A stretch of DNA of 64,000 nucleotides from Streptomyces sp. DvalAA-43 (GCF_900091725.1 NZ_FMBW01000077.1:1-64000), one strand, 5' to 3'; counted from the stretch's first letter, positions 44,081 to 53,395 are shown. The notes: generated by a model from the sequence alone, not told the origin. Program-made: numbers and translations.

Positions 44081-47000
44081 CGGACCACCTCGCCGTTCGG
44101 CAGGGCCGCCGTCGCGTCGCTCCGGGGCGCGAGCAGCTCGGAGATCTGGGAGAGCTGGGTGAGCATCTGGAGCTGGATCTGTGACAACTGCTGGACCCGT
44201 TCGGCCAGTTCCAGCAGCTCCTGCCGGGTGACGGGACCGGCGTCCGCGACGGCGGGCGGGACCGGCGGTGTGCCGGGGGAGGGCGGTGTGGTGCGCTGCC
44301 CGGGTATCGGTGGGTGGGCGAACGGCTGCGGAACGGGGGCGGGCGGCTGCTGGGCGGGCGGGGGCAGCGGACGGGCGGCGGGGGGCTCCGCCGTGTACGG
44401 CTGCGATATGGGTGGGAGGGGCGGCTGCGCGGTGGCCGGCAGGGGGCCGGTCCCGGGCCGTCCGGCCAGCCGCGCGGCGACGAGTTCGGCGAGGAGCCGG
44501 GGCGTGCCCGTCTCGTCGAACAGCTCGCGCATCGTGACCTTGACGTGGTGCTCCTGCTCGATCTCCCGGAGCGCGTTGATCATGAGGAGCGAGTCCGCAC
44601 CGAGATCGAAGAACGAGGTGTCGGCCGGGATGGAGGTGAGGTCCTCTCCGAAGGCTCTGGAGAGCACCCCGAGGATGCTGTCCAGGAGGCGCGTGGTCTC
44701 CATCGCTTCTGATGTCATGATGCGTTCCTCTCTCGCCGGGGAAATGGGTGCGCGGGGCCTGGGTGGGGTCCCGACCCAGTGGTGTCGGTGCTGGAAGCGG
44801 TAGCCGGGCAGCGGGACACGCCGCCCTCCGGTGCCGGCCAGGAAGGTCTCCCAGCGGACATCCGCGCCCGCGCAGTGCAGAGCCGCCGCGGCGCCGAAGA
44901 GCGCCGTGAGTCCGGTCTTCCGGTGCAGGGACGGGGTCGCCCGCACCGCGGGCAGGGAGCGGCGGGCCAGGCTGCTGAGTGTGGTGTGCGGCCCGATCTC
45001 CAGGAGTACGTCCGGCCGTTCACCCGCGACGGCACGCAGCGCCGCGTCGTAGCGCACCGGCTCGCGGGCGTGGCGGACCAGATGTTCCGGGTCCGGCAGC
45101 CAGCCGGGCTCGCGGGTCCGGCCGTCGAGAGAGCTGATGAAGCGGGTCCGTACCGGTGTGAAGGGGGTCTTCGCCAGCACCGCCGCGAACGCGTCGAGCA
45201 TCGGCTCCGTGGCGGCGGTGTGGAACGCCCGGTCCACCGCGAGGCGTTCGTACGGGATGCCCCGGTCGTCGAGCGCGGCGCACAACCGGTCCACGTCCGC
45301 GACGGGACCCGCCAGCACCTGGGAACGTTCCCCGTTGGTCACGGCGAGCTCCAGGCCGGGCCGCGAGGCGGCCAGCTCCGCGGCGGCCTCCCGCTCCAGC
45401 GCCACCGCCACCATGGCGCCCGGCGCGCACTGATCCCGCATCAACCGGCCCCGGTGCGTGCTGAGTTCCAGGCCGTCCGCGAGCGACAGCGCCCCGGCCG
45501 CGAAGAGCGCCGCGTACTCGCCGACGCTGTGGCCCGTCACGGCCCACGGCCTGATGCCCGCCTCCTCCCACAGCCGGACCAGGGCGCACTGCAGGGCGAA
45601 CAGGGCCGGCTGCGCGGTCGCGGTCGGCCAGGCGGCCCCCGGTGTGCCCGCCGCCTCGGTGAGGAGCCCGGCCAGCATCGGTTCACCGGTGAGATCGCGG
45701 TGCCACGCCTCGCAGGCGTCGAGGACCTCGCGCACCACGGGGAACCGTTCGTACAGGGCCGCCGCCGCTCCGGGGCGCAGGGAACCCTGGCCGGTGAACT
45801 GGAACACCACCCGGGCGGGCGCGTCCCCCGGCGGCACGGGGCCCGCGTCGGCCGCGTGTGGTGCGGGGCCGGACAGCCAGGCGTCGAGCGCGTCGGCCAG
45901 CGCGGACGGTGTGCCGCCCCGGACCGCGATCCGGTGCCGGCCGTGCGAGCGCCCGAGGGCGGCCGTCGTGACGAGATCCGCCAGGGCCGGGGCGGTCCGC
46001 CCGCGGAGCCGGTCGCGCAGGGACCGTACGTTGTCGGCGAGGGCGTCCCGGCTCGTCGCGGAGACCAGGAGCACGTCCGGCGGGGCCGCGGTGGCGGAAC
46101 GCGGCCCGGGTAAGGGGGCCTCCTCAAGGACCAGGTGGACATTGGTGCCGCCGATCCCGAGCGAGGTGACACCCGCCCGCCGGGGGGTGCCGTTCTCGGG
46201 CCACGGCTGGAGGGCGCGGGGCGCGTAGAACGGGCTGTCCTCCAGCCCGAGCAGCGGATTGGGATCGCTGAAGCCCGCGATCGGCGGGATCTCACCGTGC
46301 CCGAGCACCAGCAGCGCCTTGACGAGACCGGCGAGTCCGGACGCCACGTCGAGGTGCCCGATGTTGGCCTTGACGGCTCCGAGAGCGCAGTAGCCGGTCC
46401 GGTCCGTGTCCTGCCGGTACGCCGCGCCCGCACCCTCCAGCTCGATGGGATCGCCCTTGAGGGTGCCGGTGCCGTGGGTCTCCAGATAGCCGATGGTGTC
46501 CGCGCCGACGCCCGCGTGGTCCAGCGCCCGGCGTACGGCTTCCTGCTGGCCCCGCGCACTGGGTGCCGCGAACGCCTGCTTCCCGGCGCCGTCGTTGCAG
46601 ATGCCCCAGCCACGGATGACGCCGTGCACGGTGTCGCCGTCCGCGAGCGCACGGGTCAGCCGCTTCAGTACGACGGCCACGACACCGGTGCCTCCGACGG
46701 TCCCGTTCGCGGCCGCGTCGAACGCCCGGAGCCGTCCGGTCCTGGAGAGGATCGAGCCCTTGACGTAGTGGTAGCCGAGGACCTGCGGGACATGGATGGC
46801 ACCGGCGCCGACCAGCGCGATGTCGCATTCGTCCAGCAGCAGCGACTGGGCGGCCAGGTGCACCCCCACCAGCGAACTGGAGCAGGCCGTCTGTACGTTG
46901 ACGGCGGGGCCGGTGAGGCCGAGCCGGTAGGCGACCCGGGTCGCGTTGAAGTCGGTGAAGTTGCCCACCAGGACCTGCATCCCGGCCAGCCAGTCGGCGA

Positions 47001-47436
47001 TGTCCTCGTTCGGCAGGACGTTGTTGAGCAGATAGGACTGCATGTTGTACAGGTGGTAGCCGGTGCTGGCGTAGACCCCGATCCGCTTTCCGTCCCGCTC
47101 GTCCGGGTAGCCGGCGTTCTCCAGGGCGTGCTGCGCGCACTCCAGGAACAGGCGGTGCTGGGGGTCGGTCAGCCGGGCCTCGCGGGCGCTCATCCCGAAG
47201 TGCCGGGCATCGAACCCGGCGATGTCGTCCAGGACGGCCGAGGCCCCGATGAAGTCGTCGCGCCCGTAGAGCTCCTCGGGGACGCCCGCGGCCTTCAGCT
47301 CGTCCTGCGTGAAACGGGTGAAGCGGTCCTCGCCGCTCCGGATGATGCGCCAGAGGTCCTCCGGTGTGTCGGCCCCCGGCAGCCGGAAGGCCATTCCGAC
47401 CACGGCGATGCGTGGGTCCTGCCCGCCACCGCTCAT
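44077..47436 (-). CDS. Type I polyketide synthase module: KS - AT - ACP
   Basis: The protein has 1119 residues. The ketosynthase (about 8-430) has Cys185 (TACSSS), His321 (HGTG) and His361. The acyltransferase (about 543-840) has Ser637 in GHSVGEYAA, and RAFH at 736-739 resembles the HAFH of malonyl-specific domains. The carrier has Ser949 in LGADSLL. A Pro-rich linker and a coiled-coil C-terminus (about 1070-1102) suit docking to the NRPS. There is no reductive domain, so a beta-ketoacyl-ACP is passed to the aminotransferase of the next protein. No loading domain precedes the KS. ATG 47436 overlaps the MFS stop (ATGA). Confidence 0.93.
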   Translation of the reverse strand: MSGGGQDPRIAVVGMAFRLPGADTPEDLWRIIRSGEDRFTRFTQDELKAAGVPEELYGRDDFIGASAVLDDIAGFDARHFGMSAREARLTDPQHRLFLECAQHALENAGYPDERDGKRIGVYASTGYHLYNMQSYLLNNVLPNEDIADWLAGMQVLVGNFTDFNATRVAYRLGLTGPAVNVQTACSSSLVGVHLAAQSLLLDECDIALVGAGAIHVPQVLGYHYVKGSILSRTGRLRAFDAAANGTVGGTGVVAVVLKRLTRALADGDTVHGVIRGWGICNDGAGKQAFAAPSARGQQEAVRRALDHAGVGADTIGYLETHGTGTLKGDPIELEGAGAAYRQDTDRTGYCALGAVKANIGHLDVASGLAGLVKALLVLGHGEIPPIAGFSDPNPLLGLEDSPFYAPRALQPWPENGTPRRAGVTSLGIGGTNVHLVLEEAPLPGPRSATAAPPDVLLVSATSRDALADNVRSLRDRLRGRTAPALADLVTTAALGRSHGRHRIAVRGGTPSALADALDAWLSGPAPHAADAGPVPPGDAPARVVFQFTGQGSLRPGAAAALYERFPVVREVLDACEAWHRDLTGEPMLAGLLTEAAGTPGAAWPTATAQPALFALQCALVRLWEEAGIRPWAVTGHSVGEYAALFAAGALSLADGLELSTHRGRLMRDQCAPGAMVAVALEREAAAELAASRPGLELAVTNGERSQVLAGPVADVDRLCAALDDRGIPYERLAVDRAFHTAATEPMLDAFAAVLAKTPFTPVRTRFISSLDGRTREPGWLPDPEHLVRHAREPVRYDAALRAVAGERPDVLLEIGPHTTLSSLARRSLPAVRATPSLHRKTGLTALFGAAAALHCAGADVRWETFLAGTGGRRVPLPGYRFQHRHHWVGTPPRPRAPISPAREERIMTSEAMETTRLLDSILGVLSRAFGEDLTSIPADTSFFDLGADSLLMINALREIEQEHHVKVTMRELFDETGTPRLLAELVAARLAGRPGTGPLPATAQPPLPPISQPYTAEPPAARPLPPPAQQPPAPVPQPFAHPPIPGQRTTPPSPGTPPVPPAVADAGPVTRQELLELAERVQQLSQIQLQMLTQLSQISELLAPRSDATAALPNGEVVR

Positions 47437-48689
47437 CGGCCGCTCCCTTCGCGCAGGGTGCCGTTGCCGGGCTGTCGCACCCGGTCGGGCCCGGCCGGGG
47501 AACGGCGCAGTACGAGCAGCGCAAGCAGGGCGAGGCACAGCACGATGGCGAGACCGTGCAGGGAGGCGACCACCTGGAACGGGGAGAAGGACTCCAGCAG
47601 CGATCCGCTGACCAGCATCCCCAGCCCGAACCCGGCGTTCTCGGCCGAGGCGGAGAGCCCGAAGAGGCGTCCGCGCTGCTCGTCGGGGACCGTCTGGAGC
47701 CGTGACACGTAGACGATTTCGGTGACTCCGTCCGCCGCTCCGGCGACGAGTGCCGTGGCGAGCGTCCATACGGTGGGCAGCCCGCTGAACACGACGATGA
47801 ACGCCCCTGACATGACACAGGCGCCGACCGCGAAGGCCCGCTCGCCCAGGGTGTGCCCGGTCCGGCGGGTGTACCGGGCCAGCACCTGCTGGGCGATGAT
47901 GGTGCCGACCGCCCAGGTGGCCCAGAACTGGCTGATGAAGGTGGCCGGATGATCCGGGTCCAGCAGGCTGGAGTAGACGGGCAGCGCGACGTTGTGCGAG
48001 GAGGATCCCAGCCCGTCGACCGCACGCACGGCGATCATCGCCATCAGCACCGGCGCGCCGGCCCACAGCAACCGGAGCGAACGGCGCCCGGCGTCCGGCG
48101 CGTCGTCCTCGGCGCCCCCGGACCCCTCTGACCGTGCCCTCGTGCGGATCGGCAGCATCAGCAGGACCGACGCGGAGAACAGGAACGTGACCGCGTCCAG
48201 GACGAACGCCGCCGTGTACCCGAGCTGCGCCACCACCACACCCGCCGAGGCGAAGCCCGCGATCATGGCGAGGGAACGGCCGGTGACCAGTTGCCCGTTG
48301 GCGCGGCTCCGGTGCTCGGCCCCCACGATCTCCGGGATGCTGCTGCGCAGCGCCACCTGCGAGAGCGTCGAGCAGCCCCCGGTGACCACGGCCAGGCAGT
48401 ACAGCAAGGAGACCCGGCCGGCCTCCGGGGCCAGGAGCAGAGCCAGGAGTGCCAGCGCCTGGCAGAGATCGGCGCCGACGATCAGACGTTTGCGGTCGTA
48501 CGCCGAGACGAGGCGCCCGCTCACGAACCCCGCTCCCACACTCGTCCCCAGCCGTACCGCCATGAAGAGCCCTGCGGCCAGGGCGCTCCCGGTGACGTCG
48601 TAGACGAAGACGTTCAGCGCGACCATGTTCAGATAACTGCCGTACGCGGAAACGCCGTTACCGAGAACGAGCAGCCGGAAATGCTTCAT
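47433..48689 (-). CDS. MFS exporter, first gene of the PKS-NRPS operon
   Basis: The 418-residue protein has about twelve helices and MFS_3-like signatures (FVSGRLVSAYDRKRLIVGAD). ATG 48689 follows GAAAGGG at six bases. It overlaps the PKS start by 4 bp, so exporter and synthases are made together, which suggests that it exports the product and may give self-protection. Confidence 0.88.
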   Translation of the reverse strand: MKHFRLLVLGNGVSAYGSYLNMVALNVFVYDVTGSALAAGLFMAVRLGTSVGAGFVSGRLVSAYDRKRLIVGADLCQALALLALLLAPEAGRVSLLYCLAVVTGGCSTLSQVALRSSIPEIVGAEHRSRANGQLVTGRSLAMIAGFASAGVVVAQLGYTAAFVLDAVTFLFSASVLLMLPIRTRARSEGSGGAEDDAPDAGRRSLRLLWAGAPVLMAMIAVRAVDGLGSSSHNVALPVYSSLLDPDHPATFISQFWATWAVGTIIAQQVLARYTRRTGHTLGERAFAVGACVMSGAFIVVFSGLPTVWTLATALVAGAADGVTEIVYVSRLQTVPDEQRGRLFGLSASAENAGFGLGMLVSGSLLESFSPFQVVASLHGLAIVLCLALLALLVLRRSPAGPDRVRQPGNGTLREGSGR

Positions 48690-49079
48690 GCGCACCCTTT
48701 CGGAACCACGAGGGAAGTCGGCGCCGATCGCCCGCTGCCCCAGCCCCATGTGCCGGACCGGTCTCCCAACACCCCATCCCCCCAAGGCATTCACTGGTTC
48801 GCCACATGTACCTGCCAATTCCGTCAAGCCTTGCCCGTCTGCCACACGCTTCACACCGCGCCGCTGAGATTTCTGGGTGAGGAACGGTGGGGAGCGGGTG
48901 GCCGCACCCTCCGCGCCCATTCACGTACTTCCGCGAGATGGCCCGGCTGGAGGCCGATGCGGGGGTCGGGTCGTACCAGTGGCGCCGGTCGGTCCCGGGC
49001 GGTGCGTTCGGCGGCCCGGGAGCGACGACGGGGCCCGCGCGGCTCTCGGCCGTGCGCGGACCCCGGTGGCGGTGTGCGA
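48690..49079. other. 390-bp region upstream of the PKS-NRPS operon
   Basis: No gene is supported. On the minus strand TTGACG lies at 48827-48822, a possible -35 box, but no convincing -10 follows at the right spacing. The operon promoter and the right-hand border of the island should be here or just beyond. Confidence 0.4.
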
Positions 49080-49877
49080 TCAGCCGCTGGTGCGGCGCAG
49101 GATGGCGAGGTTTTCGGCGGCTTCCGCGACACCTGCGGCAGCGGCCCGGCCGTACCAGTGTTCCGCGCCGTCGCGGTCTCCCCGCTCGCGCAGGAGGTTC
49201 CCGAGGTTGAACATGGCATCCGCGTACTGTGCCCCGGCTGCTTTGCGGTACCAGGTCTCCGCCGCCTCCAGGTCACCGCGCTCGTAGGCGAGGAGGCCGA
49301 GGGAGAACGCTCCGCCGGGGTGTCCGGCCTCGGCGGAGGCGCGGCTCCATCGCTCGTTCTCGGTCGGGTCGCCGCGTTCAGCCGCCAGGTAGGCCAGGTT
49401 GTACATGGCCAACGCGTCGCCTTCCTCGGCGGCGCGCAGCAGTTGTCCATGGCCGGCTTCGTCGCCTTGGCCGATCAGGAACATGGCGTAGTCGTTGGCG
49501 GCTCCGGGCACTCCGGCCTCGACGGCGTGCCGGAAATGGAGCGAGGCCTTCTCTGTGCCACCGAGTACCCGGTGGAGATCGGCAAGGCGGTAGGCCGCCA
49601 GATCGTCGCCCGCCTCCAAGGCCTTCGTCCACCATGACAGCGCCTGGGGCGCGTCTCGCTTGAGCAGGCCCAGGTCGCCGAGTTCGAGCATGGCCCGCGC
49701 CTCCCCCTGTGCCGCTGCCGCGCGCAGCACCGGCTCGGGCCGGTCAGGTGTGGGCACGGGCGGTTCAGCGGTCACCTCTCCCGTGAGCTGACGCACCTGT
49801 CGCCGCATCAGCCACTGGCGGCCTGCCCACAGGGCGATGACCAGAAGCAGGCCCAGGTAGATCGGCCATCCCTGCAT
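49080..49877 (-). CDS. Membrane-anchored Sel1-like repeat protein
   Basis: The 265-residue protein has an N-terminal membrane helix (IYLGLLLVIALWAGRQWLM) followed by about six Sel1/TPR-like repeats (AMYNLAYLAAERGD, AFSLGLLAYERGD, AMFNLGNLLRERGD). Such repeats hold protein partners. ATG 49877 follows GGAAAGGG. It is divergent from the ECF sigma gene across a 398-bp gap. Confidence 0.8.
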   Translation of the reverse strand: MQGWPIYLGLLLVIALWAGRQWLMRRQVRQLTGEVTAEPPVPTPDRPEPVLRAAAAQGEARAMLELGDLGLLKRDAPQALSWWTKALEAGDDLAAYRLADLHRVLGGTEKASLHFRHAVEAGVPGAANDYAMFLIGQGDEAGHGQLLRAAEEGDALAMYNLAYLAAERGDPTENERWSRASAEAGHPGGAFSLGLLAYERGDLEAAETWYRKAAGAQYADAMFNLGNLLRERGDRDGAEHWYGRAAAAGVAEAAENLAILRRTSG

Positions 49878-50275
49878 GTCGCGGCCCTTTCCTCTCAGCA
49901 GTGGCTCCCATGAGGCCATCCGTCGTTGCCCTCATGCTTCCCTCGTTCTACGGATGGCATGTGACGGACGGCGAGCAGAGGTTCCAGGCCCAGGAAAGTG
50001 CCTGGTCAGAGCGGTGCGGACCGGGGCGACGACCGGGGCCGCCACCCCCCACAGGAGAGGCCCCGGTCGTCTTCCGCGGGGCCGTAGGACGACCCCGTAC
50101 TCCACTCAGCGCCGTCGCTGCGTTTTCTGTCACACCGCACCGGTCTCCGAGGAATGTTGCGGGTTGTACAAGTCATGGACGTGACCCCCGCCGAGGACGT
50201 AGCGTGCTGAGTCGCGCAGGGTGGCGCGGCAGTGATGACCAGCTGCGATTCGGGACAGCAGGGCAGGTTGAGGGA
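49878..50275. other. 398-bp divergent intergenic region
   Basis: It contains a perfect 12-bp inverted repeat (50029-50040 with 50059-50070, 18-nt loop) that could be a terminator or an RNA element in the sigma leader. A short plus-strand open frame is present but has no coding character. Confidence 0.45.
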
Positions 50276-51106
50276 GTGCTGGGGGACGACGCGGAGCTCA
50301 CTGCCGCGGTACTCGCGGCACAGGACGGGGACGAGGACGCCTTCCGGACTGTGTACCGCGCTGTGCAGCCGCGGCTGCTGGGCTACATACGGACGCTGGT
50401 GGGTGAACCGGACGCCGAGGACGTGGCGTCCGAGTCCTGGCTGCAGATAGCGCGCGACCTCGACCGGTTCAGCGGCGACGCCGACCGTTTCCGCGGCTGG
50501 GCGGCGCGGATAGCCCGCAACCGTGCGCTGGACCACCTGCGGATGCGCGGCAGGCGCCCCGCGGTCGGCGGCGACGAGTCGGAACTGTCCGAGAAGGCGG
50601 CCGAGTCCGACACCGCCGACGAGGCGATGGAGTCCCTGGCCACCGGCCGCACGATGTCGCTCATCGCCCGGCTGCCCCAGGACCAGGCCGAGGCCGTGGT
50701 GCTCCGGGTGGTGGTGGGACTGGACGCGAAGAGCGCCGCGCAGACGCTGGGCAAGCGCCCGGGGGCGGTACGCACCGCCGCGCACCGCGGACTGAAGCGG
50801 CTGGCCGAGCTGCTGCGCACGGACACGGACAGCACGGACACGGACAGCACGGACACGGACAGCACGGCCATGGGCGGCACCAGGACCGACAGTACGGACA
50901 CGGGCAGCGCCGGCACGGGTGGCGCGGACACCGGCGACGACGGCGCCTTCCCCGGGGATCCGGCGGATCCGTCCACCCCGCGACCGGGCGCGGCGGGCCG
51001 GACGGCGGAACTCGGCGGAGTGCCCGCCCAGCGCCCCGTACGCAACGGCCTGGCGGCGCCGGCGGGTGTGACGCATTCGCGTCCGTGGACGCAGAGGGAC
51101 ATGTGA
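50276..51106 (+). CDS. ECF-type RNA polymerase sigma factor with repeat-rich tail
   Basis: About 276 residues. Region 2 is clear (RLLGYIRTLVGEPDAEDVAS, RFRGWAARIARNRALDHLRM) and region 4 follows (LPQDQAEAVVLRVVVGLDAK, GKRPGAVRTAAHRGLKRLAEL). After about residue 180 the protein has a low-complexity tail built from TDTDS-like pentapeptides, absent from usual ECF factors. GTG 50276 is chosen as it opens the conserved MLGDDAELTAAVLAAQDGDE. It is coupled by TGATG to a membrane protein that may hold it. Confidence 0.85.
   Translation: MLGDDAELTAAVLAAQDGDEDAFRTVYRAVQPRLLGYIRTLVGEPDAEDVASESWLQIARDLDRFSGDADRFRGWAARIARNRALDHLRMRGRRPAVGGDESELSEKAAESDTADEAMESLATGRTMSLIARLPQDQAEAVVLRVVVGLDAKSAAQTLGKRPGAVRTAAHRGLKRLAELLRTDTDSTDTDSTDTDSTAMGGTRTDSTDTGSAGTGGADTGDDGAFPGDPADPSTPRPGAAGRTAELGGVPAQRPVRNGLAAPAGVTHSRPWTQRDM
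50819..50938 (+). repeat. 15-bp coding tandem repeat in the sigma factor tail
   Basis: Three identical copies of ACGGACACGGACAGC (50819-50863) are followed by five degenerate 15-bp units to 50938. They encode Thr/Asp/Ser-rich pentapeptides. Confidence 0.85.
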
Positions 51107-52245
51107 TGGCCGACGAGCAGTACGAATGGCTTGACAAGGGCGCCGCGGAGAAACTGCTCCGCGGCGAGCCGGTCGATCCCGTCGGCGGTCACTCGTGTAC
51201 GGATGCCGAGAGGCTGGCGGCCGCGCTGGACGCCGCCGCCCGGAGCGTCCGCCCGGCCACCGGTGAACTGCCCGGCGAGGCCGCCGCGCTGGCCGCCTTC
51301 CGCACCGCCACCCGCTCCGCGCACGTGAGGACCCGGACGAACGCGCGGGCGAGGGGCGCCGCTGAGCAGGCGGGCGGGCCGGCCGGTGTCGAGGTGCTCG
51401 AACCGGTACGCATCGGGGCCGTTTCCGTCCCGCACGCCCCCGCCCCGTCCGCGGGCCCCGGCCGGTTCCGTACCGCACGCTGGAGCCGGCCGGTCCGCTT
51501 CGGCCTGGTCGCCTCCCTCGCGGGCTGCGCGCTCGGCGGAGTGGCCGTGGCGGCGGGGACCGGGATGCTTCCAGGGCCGTTCGGCGAACGCGCCCCCGTG
51601 CCGGCCACCTCCGTCTCGGCCGCGGCGACGCCCGAGGAGCTCGGTTCGGGGTTCACCGAGGAGGAGAACCCGCAGCCGCCGCCGTCCGCCACGCCCGGAG
51701 CGGGCACCTCCTCGCCCCCCGCCCGCCCCGCCACCCCGCCCGGGGACCCGGACCCCGGCGGCTCGGGCCGGACGAAAAAGCACGGCGGCGGCAGCGACCG
51801 GAAGCCCGGTGGCTCGGCGAGCGGCTCCGCGACCGGTTCGGCGGACGGCACCCGGAACGGCAATCTGCCCGGAAACTCCGGTGCCACCGGCTCCGGCGCG
51901 TGGTACGCCAAGGCGCTCAAGGCTTGCCGCGCCTACCGCGACGGCAAGCTGGATGACACGAGTAGACGCAGGCTCGAAGCGCTGGCGAAGGGCGCCCGCA
52001 ACCTGGACCGGTTCTGCGACCGGGTGATCGCGAGGTCCGGCAACGGCCAGAACGGTCAAGGCGGTCAGGGCAGTCAGGGCGACGACGACGGTGACGACGA
52101 CGAACAGGGCAACGGCGGCGGGAACCGGAGCGGCGGTGGCAGCGGCCTCGGCTCCGGTCTGCCCTCGTCGATCCGTTTCGCCGAGGGTGTGCGACGGCCC
52201 TCGAACCCGTTCTCCCTGACCCCGTCGGCCCGGACTCCGGGCTGA
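51106..52245 (+). CDS. Membrane protein coupled to the ECF sigma factor, possible anti-sigma factor
   Basis: The 379-residue protein has a soluble N-terminal part (about 1-125), one membrane helix (FGLVASLAGCALGGVAVAAGT), a long Pro/Gly/Ser linker, a short helical domain (YAKALKACRAYRDGKLDD, then LEALAKGARNLDRFCDRV) and a Gly/Asp-rich end. The topology fits an anti-sigma factor, but the zinc motif HxxxCxxC is missing; only HSC occurs near residue 36. Its ATG overlaps the sigma stop codon by one base. Confidence 0.7.
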   Translation: MADEQYEWLDKGAAEKLLRGEPVDPVGGHSCTDAERLAAALDAAARSVRPATGELPGEAAALAAFRTATRSAHVRTRTNARARGAAEQAGGPAGVEVLEPVRIGAVSVPHAPAPSAGPGRFRTARWSRPVRFGLVASLAGCALGGVAVAAGTGMLPGPFGERAPVPATSVSAAATPEELGSGFTEEENPQPPPSATPGAGTSSPPARPATPPGDPDPGGSGRTKKHGGGSDRKPGGSASGSATGSADGTRNGNLPGNSGATGSGAWYAKALKACRAYRDGKLDDTSRRRLEALAKGARNLDRFCDRVIARSGNGQNGQGGQGSQGDDDGDDDEQGNGGGNRSGGGSGLGSGLPSSIRFAEGVRRPSNPFSLTPSARTPG

Positions 52246-52477
52246 GCCGAGCCGCTCGGAGCCGTGTGCGACAGGCTTTTTCCAGCCTTCCGCCGCCGGG
52301 TGTGACGTTTTTCGAGGCCGTGACGCAGTACAGAGTGAGCCGACTGGTCATCGGCCGCGCACAGAGCCGGGGGTTCCCCCCGTACCTACGGCTCAGCGCA
52401 CATGGCGCGGGCGGGACACGTTCCCCCGGTCCCGTCCGCGCCTCTTCTCTTCGCGTTTTCTCTTCGCGTTCCGGGTC

Positions 52478-53395
52478 CTATCCGTAGACGACGACCTTGT
52501 CCCCGTTCTTCACCTGGGCGAAGAGCGAGGCGATCTTTCCCTCGTCCCGGACATTGACGCAGCCGTGCGAGGCGCCGTTGTAGCCGCGGGCCGCGAAGTC
52601 CGCCGAGTAGTGCACCGCCTGGCCGCCGCTGAAGAACATCGCGTACGGCATGGCCGTGTGGTAGATCGTCGACACGTGGTGGCGGGACTTCCAGTAGACG
52701 GAGAAGGTGCCCTCGCGCGTCGGCGTGTACTGGGAGCCGAAGCGGACGTCCATCGCCGACACGACACGGCCGTCGATCATCCAGGACAGCGTCCGGCTGT
52801 TCTTGCTGATGCAGAGCACCCGACCGGTCATGCAGCGCTTGTCCGGCTTGGCGACCTGCCGGGTGGTCGGCGGATTCAGCTCGGCGGCCGTCGGCTCGTG
52901 CGTCATGCCGAGCAGCTTCCGCCAGGTGAGGGTGTCCGTCCTGCCCGTACGGGAGAGGCCGCGCTTGTCCTGGAAGGACCGGACCGCGGCGACCGTGACG
53001 GAGCCGTAGTAGCCGGTGGGGCTGCGGTCGAAGTGGCCGATCTGCCGCAGTCGGGCCTGGAGCTCCCGCACCTGCCCGCTCTCGGATCCGCTCGCCATCA
53101 GCGTCGTGCCCTGCGGGTCGGGCTCCGGCGTGGGTGACGTGGGTGCCTCCGGCGACGGCGCGGTGGCCCGCGGCGACGGTACGGCGGGTGACGGCGACGG
53201 CGGTTGGGCGGCGGGCTTGTCGTCGTCGGTGGCCGTGGCCCGTGGCGGCGCCGCCGGGGCCGCCGGTGCGCTTCCGGTGACCTGCGCCTCGCAGCCCGCC
53301 GCGGTGGCGACGGCGAGGACGGCGAGCACCGCCGCGGTCCCCGCCCGGCCCCGTATCGCGGTGCGCGATGTGCTCCTGGTGGTGCTGTCCATCAT
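52478..53395 (-). CDS. L,D-transpeptidase lipoprotein with peptidoglycan-binding domain
   Basis: The 305-residue protein has a lipoprotein signal (AVLAVLAVATAAGC), a Pro/Ser/Thr linker, a PG_binding_1 domain (about 120-165, VRELQARLRQIGHFDRSPTG) and a YkuD catalytic domain with His277 and Cys279 in the motif SHGCVNVR. It makes 3-3 cross-links or attaches proteins or polymers to peptidoglycan outside the cell. ATG 53395, the first of two adjacent ATGs, follows AGGGGG. Confidence 0.92.
   Translation of the reverse strand: MMDSTTRSTSRTAIRGRAGTAAVLAVLAVATAAGCEAQVTGSAPAAPAAPPRATATDDDKPAAQPPSPSPAVPSPRATAPSPEAPTSPTPEPDPQGTTLMASGSESGQVRELQARLRQIGHFDRSPTGYYGSVTVAAVRSFQDKRGLSRTGRTDTLTWRKLLGMTHEPTAAELNPPTTRQVAKPDKRCMTGRVLCISKNSRTLSWMIDGRVVSAMDVRFGSQYTPTREGTFSVYWKSRHHVSTIYHTAMPYAMFFSGGQAVHYSADFAARGYNGASHGCVNVRDEGKIASLFAQVKNGDKVVVYG

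Noticed and set aside
49901..50275. Upstream extension of the sigma factor or a separate small gene in this stretch
   Set aside because: The translation is Arg/Pro-rich without sigma similarity and covers a hairpin.
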